Positions 54,602 through 64,000 of a stretch of DNA of 64,000 bases are shown piece after piece (the first letter of the stretch is position 1; the number at the start of each line of letters is the position of its first letter). The stretch is from positions 1,590,031 through 1,654,030 of the forward strand of contig NW_003101668.1 in NCBI RefSeq assembly GCF_000003855.2. The letters run 5' to 3'. Origin of the DNA: Blastomyces gilchristii SLH14081. Taxonomy: Eukaryota; Ascomycota; Eurotiomycetes; Onygenales; Ajellomycetaceae. Position numbers and translations under genes: made by a program. Below the pieces are notes generated by a model. That model was given only the letters and a program-made list of their open reading frames with translations, did no database searches and had not been told where the DNA came from.

Positions 54602-56205
54602 ATGAGTTCAAAAATACACTCAGTTAATATGGAAAAAGATGCTTTCTCAAATGCTATTTCTGAGATTGAAATTCTGAAGAGAAGAAAGAAAGAAGAAATA
54701 GAGAAATAACAAGTTCTTGAAATACAGAAACTTGAAAAAGTAAGCAAGATTCTTGAAAAGCAGTATCTGAGTGAGATGAATGAAGAAGTTCTGTTAATTC
54801 TTCATACTCAGACTAGACAACTACAGAAGATGATCAAGTTCAAACTTAGAATTTCAAACACAGTTTAAAAAACATTGAAAATTTCTAGTACAATCACTGA
54901 CTCTTCATTTTACTCTTCTTCTTTTTCTACTTCTTCTTCTTTTTCTACTTCTTCTTCTTCTTTAAATTAGAAGAAAACATATACTCAAGCAGCTGAATCT
55001 GCTGTCTCTAAACCTACTGTCTCAAAACCTGCTCAAAATGCTGAGAAAACTGAGAAGAATACTGCTCATACTTCTATTCATAGAAAAGTGAAGAAAAAAA
55101 TACAAAAGAAGAAAAACTTTCAAATCTTCAGAAATAGAAGACTTATTCTCAAAGTCTTAAATCAGAATATCTTGCAAAGAAACAAGCTAAACTCAAATCT
55201 CATTTTCAGAATCAGAAATGAAATTAATCAGCAGTTCTTTTCTCAGTTAATGACTGATATTGAAGTTCAAAAATCAGTTATGACTTCAATTGAGTCATTC
55301 TTCTTTGAAAACTTCATTATTCTGACTACAATGTCTGAATTCAGTGCAGAATTTCTTATTCAGAATGAGAATCTCTGAAAATCAGCAGTAGAATCTTTGT
55401 TAAACACAATAATTCTATTTAAGAGATATGAAAAGTGAGATAAATTCATTCTTTATAATATTTCAGTTGAAATTTTTGACTGTGAAGAAGAAATGCTACT
55501 TTTCAAAAATGAACTAGAAGAATACAACTCTACTCAACTGAGAAAAGAGTCTGTATAACTAAATTTAAATTAAGTTTAGATAAAGTAGAAGAAATGTCTC
55601 TTGTTTTAGTATATATAAAAAACACTTGAACAGNNNNNNNNNNNNNNNNNNNNNNNNNNNNNNNNNNNNNNNNNNNNNNNNNNNNNNNNNNNNNNNNNNN
55701 NNNNNNNNNNNNNNNNNNNNNNNNNNNNNNNNNNNNNNNNNNNTCTTGTTTTAGAGACTTGAAATGTGCATTCTGTATCAGAGATCACAAAACTAGTGAG
55801 TATAAATATGAAACATGCTCAAAAAGAGATGAAATATGTCAACACACTCTGCTTAAGTGCTCTAATTGCAAAGAAAAATATGCATCTAGCTCAAAAGAAT
55901 GTATGTTTGCTCCTAGAACTCAAAAGAACTGAAGAAAAGATGAAGCTCAAAGTCAATCTAGAACTGAAGAGAAGAGTCAAGCCAGTAGACTTACAACTGC
56001 AAGCTTAAAAAGAAGAAACTCTCAACTATCTAAATCTTCAAACTTTAATTCTTCAGCTAAATGTAAACAGAATTTGAATACTCAAACTTCTGTTAAGATT
56101 AGAGAATTGAGAAATAACTCTGGTGATAAACTAGATATAATGCAAGCTGTTGAGATCCCTACTTTTCAAAATAGTTATAATCTACTATCTGATGATAGTA
56201 ACTAG
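54602..56205 (+). pseudogene. LINE ORF1 (gag-like), copy 1
   Basis: It begins MSSKIHSVNMEKDAFSNAIS and continues as a Lys/Glu-rich coiled-coil protein with Ser-rich and AQAAES segments. The zinc-knuckle part is largely hidden by the N gap. Stops occur at several RIP-type positions. The stop codon is TAG 56203-56205, and ORF2 begins at 56235. Confidence 0.75.
55634..55743. other. Assembly gap (110 N) inside LINE copy 1 ORF1
   Basis: A run of 110 N. In LINE copy 2 the corresponding interval (about 62,259-62,384, read on the minus strand) is about 126 bp and encodes the cysteine-rich zinc-knuckle part of ORF1. Confidence 0.97.
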
Positions 56206-56234
56206 ATTCTACTCTATCTCTACTCTCTTTTAGT

Positions 56235-57441
56235 ATGAATATACAATAAAAACAATAAAAAAAGTTTAAAACTCTTCAAAAATCACATTTATTCAAAATA
56301 ATGTGAATAGAAACTCAAATTATATTTATTCTTGTCTTCAAATTACATTTGAATAAAAAGTTGATTTTATACTACTTCAGGAATCAAATTTTGATACTGA
56401 GTAAAATTACATCATTTCTCATTCAAGCTACTACTGCTTTCTACCTCAAAAGTCTGAGATAAAGTCAAGAGTAGTGATCTATGAAAGAAAGAGATCAAGA
56501 TATTAATTTAATCTAAGATTTAATATCATGTCTGACCCTGATATTCTGGTGAGTGATATTATAGATAAAGAAAATGAGTTTAATACTATACAGCTCATAA
56601 ATATCTATAATGAAAAGTCATTGAAGAAAAATAACAATATCTGAACAATTGATAGAGGATTTCTGAACATAACTTTATCAAGAAACTCTATAATTGCAGG
56701 AGATTTCAATGCATATCATCTCTGATGAAATTCAGAATGCAAGAGAGTAGTGAGAGCTGATAATCTAGTTAAATGAATCTTTGAGCATTCAATAGATTTG
56801 GTTAATAAGTCTGATCAATAAACATTCTTTAGAAAAGACATGAAACAGAAATCTATTATAGATCTAATCTTCATGTCACAAAATCTAATGAAAAGAAGAC
56901 TTGTAAACTGATTTATTAATTCAAATGAGACATCAGAATCAGATCATGAGATTATTCAATTTGATATTGAACTGAGTGAAAAATAAATGAGTGAAAATCC
57001 TCTTCTCTCTAATTAGTTTAGCTTTGAAAAAGCTGATTGAAAAGCAGTTGAAGAAAGTATAAAACTGTTAAAATCTGAAAGACAGAATGAGCTATATTGA
57101 AATTCTGGTCAAGATATCTCAAATGAAATGCTTGAGAATAGAGTGAAGCTTATTACATCTATTATTCTAACAAGTGTTAGAGATAATATTTCAAAGAGAA
57201 AATCTTCTGAGTATTCAAAACCTTGATGAAATGAGAATATCTCATCTAAAAGAAAAGAATTAGCTACTGCTAGAAGAGATTGAAAGAATGATGTAATATC
57301 TGATGAAGAGTTCAAAGCTGTCAGAAATGAATATTTTTCAGATATTAAAAGAGCTAAAACAGACTGCTGGAATAAATTTCTTAAAGAAGCATAAGAGAAG
57401 GAAGTTTTTAAAGCTTTTAACTATACTAAAACAAGAAGTAT
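56235..57441 (+). pseudogene. LINE ORF2 5' part (APE-type endonuclease), copy 1
   Basis: ATG 56235 is followed after three codons by a stop. The endonuclease domain is readable: AGDFNAYH near 56,700 and SESDHEIIQF near 56,940, the characteristic catalytic blocks of APE-like LINE endonucleases. It is cut off by the insertion of copy 2 before the reverse transcriptase. Confidence 0.8.
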
Positions 57442-57457
57442 TATTATTATTATTATT
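57439..57457 (-). repeat. (AAT)n 3' tail of LINE copy 2
   Basis: A run of TAT/ATT trinucleotides exactly at the junction between copy 1 and the 3' end of copy 2. On the minus strand it reads (AAT)n, the kind of short-repeat tail that ends many LINEs. Confidence 0.75.
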
Positions 57458-57498
57458 CTTCAATTATAGATGTATGCAGTCAGAGACTATGACATCTA

Positions 57499-57521
57499 CC
57501 TGAGAACTTTTAGTTCTCAGG
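57499..57521 (-). repeat. Perfect stem-loop in the LINE 3' UTR
   Basis: CCTGAGAACT and AGTTCTCAGG form a perfect 10-bp inverted repeat around a 3-nt loop (57499-57508, 57512-57521), about 40 bp from the element's 3' tail. LINE reverse transcriptases often recognise 3' stem-loops, so this is a candidate recognition element (inference). Confidence 0.7.
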
Positions 57522-57817
57522 GTTTTTCCTATATCTGTAAAGTTAACTATTATACATTCATCAATTTCAGATATGCAAAATCAGAAAATTCCAGCTCAGA
57601 ATACAAAAACTGTTTACAAATTACAGTGTTTTAATATCTTCTGATACTTTGAAATCATTTGACAATATCATGACAAAGGAAAAGAGAAAAAGAACACAGT
57701 CTTAAAGATAGACACATTAAATAGATAGATAGAAAGAAATTGAAAGAAAAAGATAAAGTAAAGAGAGACTGTAACAAAATAAATTATTAAAAAATAGTGT
57801 ATAGCTGTTTTAACAGA

Positions 57818-60800
57818 CTATATCTGATTAATTTCCTTCTCTTCATATTCAGATAATTCTGAATTTAGCCATTTTCTTATAGCTGCTTGAGTTTCTGATA
57901 GACAGTCTATTAAGTATTTAATTTCTGTCTCAGTTGAGAATAAGAATCTCATATTTAATTGATTTAGATTATACTTCTCTTTCAATCTGGCTCTGAGACT
58001 ATTGTATAATACACAGTGTATTACAATATACTCAGGATTCTCATTTGTATTGCAGAATAAGCATTCTATTGAGTCAAATCTATCATCAAATCTTTGTATA
58101 TAAGATTTGAAATAGTCATGTTCTAGTTTCAGCTGTATTATAGATGAGAATATTTTCATTTTATATTTAATTAAACAAGATTTTCACTTGGGTTTTGTTT
58201 TAAATCTTGAATAATGTATACTCTTCTTTTGTTTCTGCCAGCTTTCATTTCACTTGTCTAAATAAGATTCTTTCATTTTTCTCTTTATAAAAGATCAGGA
58301 CATAATTTTTTGAATAGATCTGCTTAATTCTGCACTCTTTTTTACAGCTGAATCAGTCAATTCATTGTCATGAATATTCATATGAGCAGGAACTCATTGC
58401 AGATGAATTATCAGCTTTGATGTTCTTCTCTTTTGAATTTTTAAAACAGAGTTTAAGATCAGTTCAAGATTCATTTAATTATTATGAATCTGACTATTTC
58501 TAAGTCTTTTTAAAGCAGCTTAACTATCAGAGAATATTCATGTCTCTTTTAAACAATTTCCTCTTTTATGAGATTTTATTTCTATGAGTTTGAAAGCTTT
58601 CACTACTGTAAATAGTTCAGTATCAAAGACTTCAGATTCACAGTCTAAATTTCAGAAATCTGAGATAAAATTGATATTATCTTCAGTATAAGCAATGCCT
58701 GTGCCTAATCTATTCAAATTCTCATTTTTTGAGTTATCTAAATAAATCAGAATACAGTCTTTTATATTGATTGTAGAAATTCTCTTCAAATACTGTTTAT
58801 ATTCTTTCTCTTTTGATAGTTCACTTATTTGTAAGTCTATAAGAGATTCAAGCTTTTCTCTTCAGAGAGATAACTTCTCATGATCAACTTTTTCAATATT
58901 TAAAGAAGAAAATTGATTTTTAATCAGAGAGTATAGTCTGTACAGTTGAGAAGGCATTTTCTTTGAAGAATTATTTTCATTTCAATCAAGAAATCTATTT
59001 CAATTCAGTTCATTTTCAGAGTTAATTGATGAAAATGAAGAAGAGACTCTTTCTCTGATTATATGATTTGAGCTCATCTTTATAACTCTCAGAGCATAGT
59101 TCATACAGGTCTTTTCAAATCTAATAGTAGAAGAAGGAATTGAAGCTTCAATTTTCATTACTTTAATAGAAGATGATTTGAATGCTTTCAGAATTCTTCT
59201 CAAGACTCTGTTTTACAGACTTTGAAAGAGTTCAGTGAAATTTTCTTGATTATTTCATCAAACTTGAACTTCATAATCAGCTACTGATGTAATACAGACT
59301 ATATATAACTGTCTCATAGCCTGGAAGAATAGATCTCTCTCTGTATTTGATAGTCTGATTATGTTGTTCAATAGTCTTTCTGCCTTGACAGTTCTTTGTT
59401 GAATGTGATATTTAAAATTCAACTTGGAGTTTAATCATACTTCTAATCATTTGATATTTACACTGAGTTTAATCTCTCTATTTAAAAGAGTTAGAGATAG
59501 TTCTTTCTTATTGAATCTAGAAAAGAAATGAATTAACTCAGTTTTATTTATATTAAATTAAATTTGATTAATATCTGCTCTAATAAAGATTTTCTTTGCA
59601 GCTTCTTCAATCACTTTCAAATTCTCTTTGATAGTTTTTGAGCTGTAGACTAGATTAATATCATTCATATACTCAGAGATCATACTATTCTCATATTTCT
59701 ATTTTGAATAGATATGCAGTGTATATTGGCAGATAAGATAGATAAGATTGAAGATTCTTATGATACTTCTATTTTTATCTCAGTCTTGTCTTATTTTATT
59801 TCATCAAAGAAAAGTTATATAATTCTTTTAGATATAAAACAGTTATTTTATTTTATTAGAGAAAGTGACAGTTTTAACATCTTCAATATCTGAATTAACT
59901 TTGACTTTGAAACATAATCAAATACTTCTTTTATATCAATAAAAACTGCAGTTGAGATCAGATCTTCATGCTTTGCTATTTAAATATCATGAACAACTGA
60001 GAGAACAGTGTCAATTGTAGAACACTGTTTTCTATCTCTCATTTATTCACTGAATAAAAGAAAATTACTGACAGAGCTTATAAAAGATAGTTGAGTAGCT
60101 ATTATCTTTTCTAAAACCTTTTCTAGACAGTTCAATAGAGATATTACTCTATATGACTTAAAAATTGAAGTTTTTCTATTAGATTTTATAAGAATCACTT
60201 CAGTGGCTTCTCTCCAGCATTCAGAATGATATTCATTTTTTAAGAGATTGAAAAAGAGCTCAAAATATTCATTCTTTAAGTAGAAGTATGTATTTTGATT
60301 AATTAAGTGATTAATTGAATCAGGCCCTGCAGCAGTCTTAACTGAACTTGAGAAGATAGCTGACTCTAATTCATCTTGAGTAAGATCAGGTCATTCTCAG
60401 TCATTTTCATTAATATAGTTAAGAAGTGATATATTCTCTTTCTCTGAATCTGAATCTGATGAGTTTTGAAAGAGAGTTCTTATAAAAGCTTGACATTTTT
60501 TCTTAAAAGAGTTTGCTGTATATGATTCATTCTGAAACTCATATTCTAAGATTGAAAGTTTTGCTATACTTCTTGTTTTAATATAGTTAAAAGCTTTAAA
60601 AACTTTCTTTTCTTATGCTTCTTTAAGAAATTTATTTCAGCAGTCTGTTTTAGCTTTTTTAATATCTGAAAAATATTCATTTCTGACAGCTTTGAACTCT
60701 TTATCAGAAATTATATCATTCTTTCAATCTCTTCTAGCAGTAGTCAATTGTTTTCTTTTAGATGTGATATTCTCATTTTATCAAGGTTTTGAATACTCAG

Positions 60801-61773
60801 AAGACTTTCTCTTTGAAATATTATCTTTAACACTTACTAGAATAATAGATGTAATGAGCTTCACTCTATTCTCAAGCATTTCATTTAAGATATCTTGACC
60901 AGGATTTCAATATAGCTCACTCTGTCTTTCAGATTTTAACAGTTTTATGCTTTCTTCAACTGTCTTTCAGTCAGCTTTTTCAAAGTTAAACTGATTAGAG
61001 AGAAGAGGATTTTCACTCATTTATTCCTCACTCAGTTCAATATCAAATTGAATAATCTCATGATCTGATTCTGATGTCTCATTTGAATTAATAAATCAGT
61101 TTATAAGTCTTTTTTTCATTAGATTTTATAACATGAAGATTAGATCTATAATAGATTTCTGTTTCATGCCTTTTCTAAAGAATGTGTATTGATCAGACTT
61201 ATTAACTAAATCTATTGAATACTCAAAGGTTCATTCAATCAGATTATCAGCTCTTACTGCTCTTTTACATTCTGAATTTCATCAGAGATAATGTGCATTG
61301 AAATCTTCTACAATTATAGAGTTTCTTGATGAAGTTATGTTCAGAAATTCTCTATTAATTGTTCAGATGTTATTATTTTTCTTCAATGACTTTTCATTAT
61401 AGATATTTATAAGCTGTATAGTATCAAACTCATTCTCTTTATCTATAATATCACTCACCAGAATATCAGGGTCAGACATGATATTAAATCTTAGATTAAA
61501 TTGATATCTTGATCTCTTTCTTTCATAGATCACTACTCTTGACTTTATCTCAGACTTTTGAGATAGAAAGCAGTAGTAGCTTGAATAAGAAATGACATAT
61601 TTTTACTCAGGATCAAAATTCAGCTCCTGAAGCAGTATAAAATCAACTTTTTATTTAAATGCAATTTGAAGATAAGAATAAATACAATTTGAGTTTCTAT
61701 TCACATTATTTTAAATAAATGTGATTTTTGAAGAGTTTTTAAACTTTTTTTGTTGTTTTTGTTGTATATTTAT
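57818..61773 (-). pseudogene. LINE ORF2 (EN-RT-RNase H), copy 2
   Basis: The original ATG is ATA here (61773-61771). Domains, read leftward: endonuclease (EDFNAHYL near 61,290; SESDHEIIQF near 61,060), reverse transcriptase about 60,310-59,290 (YMNDI at about 59,665 in the place of the catalytic YxDD block), RNase H about 58,720-58,280 (FSDSQAAL and VPAHMNIHDNE motifs) and a C-terminal CLFCNTNENPEYIVIHC zinc motif near 58,000-58,085. The stop is at 57818-57820. Multiple RIP stops and a net frame change show that it is dead. Confidence 0.85.
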
Positions 61774-64000
61774 ACTAAAAGAGAGTAGAGTAGAATCTAA
61801 TCACTATCATTAGATAGTAGATTATAACTATTCTGAAAAGTAGAAATCTCAACTGCTTACATTATATCTAGTTTATCATCAGAGTCATTTCTCAATTCTC
61901 TAATCTTAACAGAAGTTTGAGAATTCAAATTCTGTTTACATTTAGCTGGAGAATTGAAGTTTGAAGATTTAGATAGTTGAGAGTTTCTTCTTTTTAAGCT
62001 TGCAGTTGTGAGTTTACTGACTTGACTATTCTCTTCAGTTCTAGATTTACTTTAAGCTTCATCTTTTCTTCAGTTCTTTTGAGTTCTTGAAGCAAACATA
62101 CATTCTTTTGAGCTAGATGCATGTTTTTCTTTGCAATTAGAGCATTTAAGCAGAGTATATTAACATATTTCATCTCTTTTTAAGCATGTTTCACATTTAT
62201 GCTCACTAGTTTTGTGATCTCTGACACAGAATACATATTTTGAGTCTCTGAAACAGAAGATTGTAAAGTATTCATATCTTTGACAGTTTGAACACTGTGT
62301 TTGAGCTTTGAGATTCATTCTTAAGTCTTTGTATTCATGAACTCTCATTTTCAAACCTGCTACTCTTACTTCAGAGATCTTTGACTGTTCAAGTGTTTTT
62401 GTATATACTAGAACAGAGGCATTTCTTCTGCTTTATCTGAACTCAATTGAATTTAGTTATACAGGCTCTTTTCTCAGTTGAATAGAGTTGTATTCTTCTA
62501 ATTCATTTTTGAGAAGTAGCATTTCTTCTTCACAGTCAAAAATTTCAACTGAAATATCATGAAGAATGAATTTGTCTCATTTTTCATCTCTCTCAGATAG
62601 AATTATTATGTTTAATAAAGATTCTATTACTGATTTTCAGAGATTCTCATTCTGAATAAGGAATTCTGTACTGAATTCAGACATTGTAGTCAGAATAATG
62701 AAGTTTTCAAAGAAGAATGACTCAATTGAAGTCATAACTGATTTTTGAACTTCAATATCAGTCATTAACTGAGAAAAGAACTGCTGATTAATTTCATTTC
62801 TGATTCTGAAAATGAGATTTGAGTTTAGCTTGTTCCTTTACAAGATGTTCTGATTTGAGACTTTGAGAATAAGTCTTCTATTTCTGAAGATTTGAAAGTT
62901 TTTCTTCTTTTGCATTTTTTTCTTCACTTTTCTATCAATAGAAGTATGAGCATTATTCTTCTCAGTTTTTTCAGGATTTTAAGCATGTTTTGAGATAGCA
63001 GGTTTAGAGACAGCAGATTCAGCTGCTTGAGCATATGTTTTCTTCTGATTTAAAGAAGAAGAAGAAGTAGAAAAAGAGAAAGAAGAGTAAGATAAGAAGT
63101 CAGTGATTGTACTAGGAATTTTCAATGTTTTTTGAACTGTGTTTGAAATTCCAAGTTTGAACTTGATCATCTTCTGTAGTTGTCTAGTCTGAGTATGAAG
63201 AATTAGCAGAACCTCTTCATTTATCTCACTCAGACACTGCTTTTCAAGAATCTTGCTTACTTTTTCAAGTTTCTGTATTTCAAGAACTTGTTGTTTCTCT
63301 ATTTCTTCTTTCTTTCTTCTCTTCAGAATTTCAATCTCAGGAATAGCATTTGACAAAGCATCTTTTTCCACATCAACTGAGTGTATTTTTGAACTCATTG
63401 TTCTCACTCAATGAAAAGTTAGTCAGACTGTTTCAATTGAGATATGTATTGAACTCTTTTGAAAAGTTGATCAGACTGTTTTAATTCAGAGGTTTCTAAG
63501 TCTGTTTTCAATTGAAAAGTTGGTTAGACTGTTTCAAAAGAAGAATAAAAGACTTTTATGTATAAAACACCTGATTTTTTTCACACTAGTTCAGTAACTA
63601 GGTTAGATTTTTGAAGAGAATCTAATAAACTAAAATTGATTTTTGAGATAAATCAATAAAATCTTTACAATCTCTTTCTTGAGATACAGTGAGGAAAAGT
63701 ATGATATCAATTGATAATAAATCAGATAATATGACAGTTTTTGAGAGAAAAACTGATAAAAAATAAATCAATTTTTTGCAGAGAAATTGATTAAAACTAT
63801 TCAATTTTATTCTAAATCATTCAATTATTCTCACACAACAAGTGTGCAACTCAAATCAGTTAATAAAGAGTGTAAAAAAGAATTAAGTATTAATGAAAGC
63901 TCTTCAGCTACTGAAAAAGTAATTCTTACTTAAAATAATATGAAATTATGACAGAAAACAGCTCTGTTTTTAATTCTTTGTAAGAATATTGTATAAAACT
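60566..64000 (-). repeat. Right arm of a 3.4-kb inverted repeat
   Basis: This is the reverse complement of 53,999-57,441 (the two LINE copies). The arms are separated by about 3.1 kb of the unique 3' half of copy 2. Both arms carry different RIP-type changes. Confidence 0.88.
61797..63398 (-). pseudogene. LINE ORF1 (gag-like), copy 2
   Basis: 534 codons from MSSKIHSVDVEKDALSNA to a TAG at 61797-61799, with only a few internal stops. It includes a coiled coil (KEEIEKQQVLEIQKLEKVSK), a Ser-rich stretch and a cysteine-rich region near 62,160-62,290 (CSNCQRYEYFTIFC, then FCVRDHKTSEHKCETC), which fits the zinc knuckles of Tad1-like ORF1 proteins. Confidence 0.8.

Larger units (their letters stand above)
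53999..57441 (+). mobile_element. Tad1-like LINE, copy 1 (plus strand), interrupted by copy 2
   Basis: Collinear with the reverse complement of 60,566-64,000 over the whole length, apart from the N gap. It contains ORF1 and the endonuclease-bearing start of ORF2, then stops abruptly in ORF2 at about 57,441, where an (ATT)n run and an unrelated 3' end begin. The rest of the copy presumably continues beyond copy 2, outside the window. Its left limit is only the extent of homology visible here. Confidence 0.85.
57442..64000 (-). mobile_element. Tad1-like LINE, copy 2 (minus strand), inserted into copy 1; 5' end outside window
   Basis: It reads leftward from beyond 64,000 to a 3' tail at about 57,442. 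It has ORF1 (63398-61797), ORF2 with endonuclease, reverse transcriptase, RNase H and a C-terminal Cys/His motif (61773-57818), and a 3' UTR of about 360 bp with a perfect stem-loop. It is heavily RIPed, with stops throughout. The arrangement (tail abutting an interrupted copy of itself in opposite orientation) shows insertion of one LINE into another of the same family. Confidence 0.9.

Noticed and set aside
45974..64000. CRISPR-like or satellite array in the repetitive part
   Set aside because: The repeats are LTRs, LINE arms and two 55-bp LTR units. There is no regular repeat-spacer structure, and the genome is eukaryotic.

Overview
The window comes from a filamentous ascomycete and reads as nuclear DNA of a Eurotiomycete. 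Genes carry short GT-AG introns, mostly 55-120 nt. There are three fungus-specific regulators: two with an N-terminal Zn2Cys6 cluster and one fungal_trans_2-type protein without a cluster. The two-compartment base composition (gene-bearing DNA against AT-rich, CpG-depleted transposon DNA) resembles what is known for dimorphic Onygenales such as Blastomyces and Coccidioides. That genus-level suggestion is inference only. All gene models below were built by hand from splice sites and reading frames.

Gene-rich part (1 to about 44,850). Left to right: the 3' end of a lysine-rich protein gene (+); get1, an ER tail-anchored-protein insertion receptor (-); a prenyltransferase-alpha-repeat protein (+); a SERF/4F5 small basic protein (-); a four-TM fungal membrane protein of DUF7598 type (+); a polytopic membrane protein of unknown function (-); a Lag1-type ceramide synthase (+); a Zn2Cys6 regulator (-) that shares a promoter region with a full-length ABCB multidrug transporter (+); a fungal_trans_2 regulator (-); rad10/ERCC1 (-) divergent from the nucleolar RRM protein nop4 (+); a small cytochrome-b5-like heme/steroid-binding protein (-); an amino-acid permease (+) with an assembly gap and an apparent one-base frameshift; a JmjC/cupin dioxygenase (-) divergent from another Zn2Cys6 regulator (+).

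AT-rich part (about 44,850 to 64,000). There is no intact gene here. CpG is nearly absent, and every transposon frame is broken by TGA/TAA/TAG stops of the kind produced by C-to-T and G-to-A changes (RIP-like decay). It holds a truncated Ty3/gypsy copy (45,974-about 47,066), a complete Ty3/gypsy chromovirus (47,417-53,238) with two 365-bp LTRs and a 5-bp target duplication, and two Tad1-like LINE copies in opposite orientation. One LINE is inserted inside the other, giving a 3.4-kb inverted repeat. An unmutated island (about 47,070-47,650) sits between the two gypsy copies and runs into one LTR.

How it fits together. Most of the genes are unrelated housekeeping functions (ER insertion, sphingolipid synthesis, DNA repair, ribosome assembly, heme handling). 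The one arrangement that suggests joint function is regulator, ABC exporter, second regulator at 16.7-28.5 kb, a possible locally regulated efflux unit. I found no convincing new multi-gene system. The most informative structures are the sharp compartment border, the mosaic RIP pattern and the nested LINEs.
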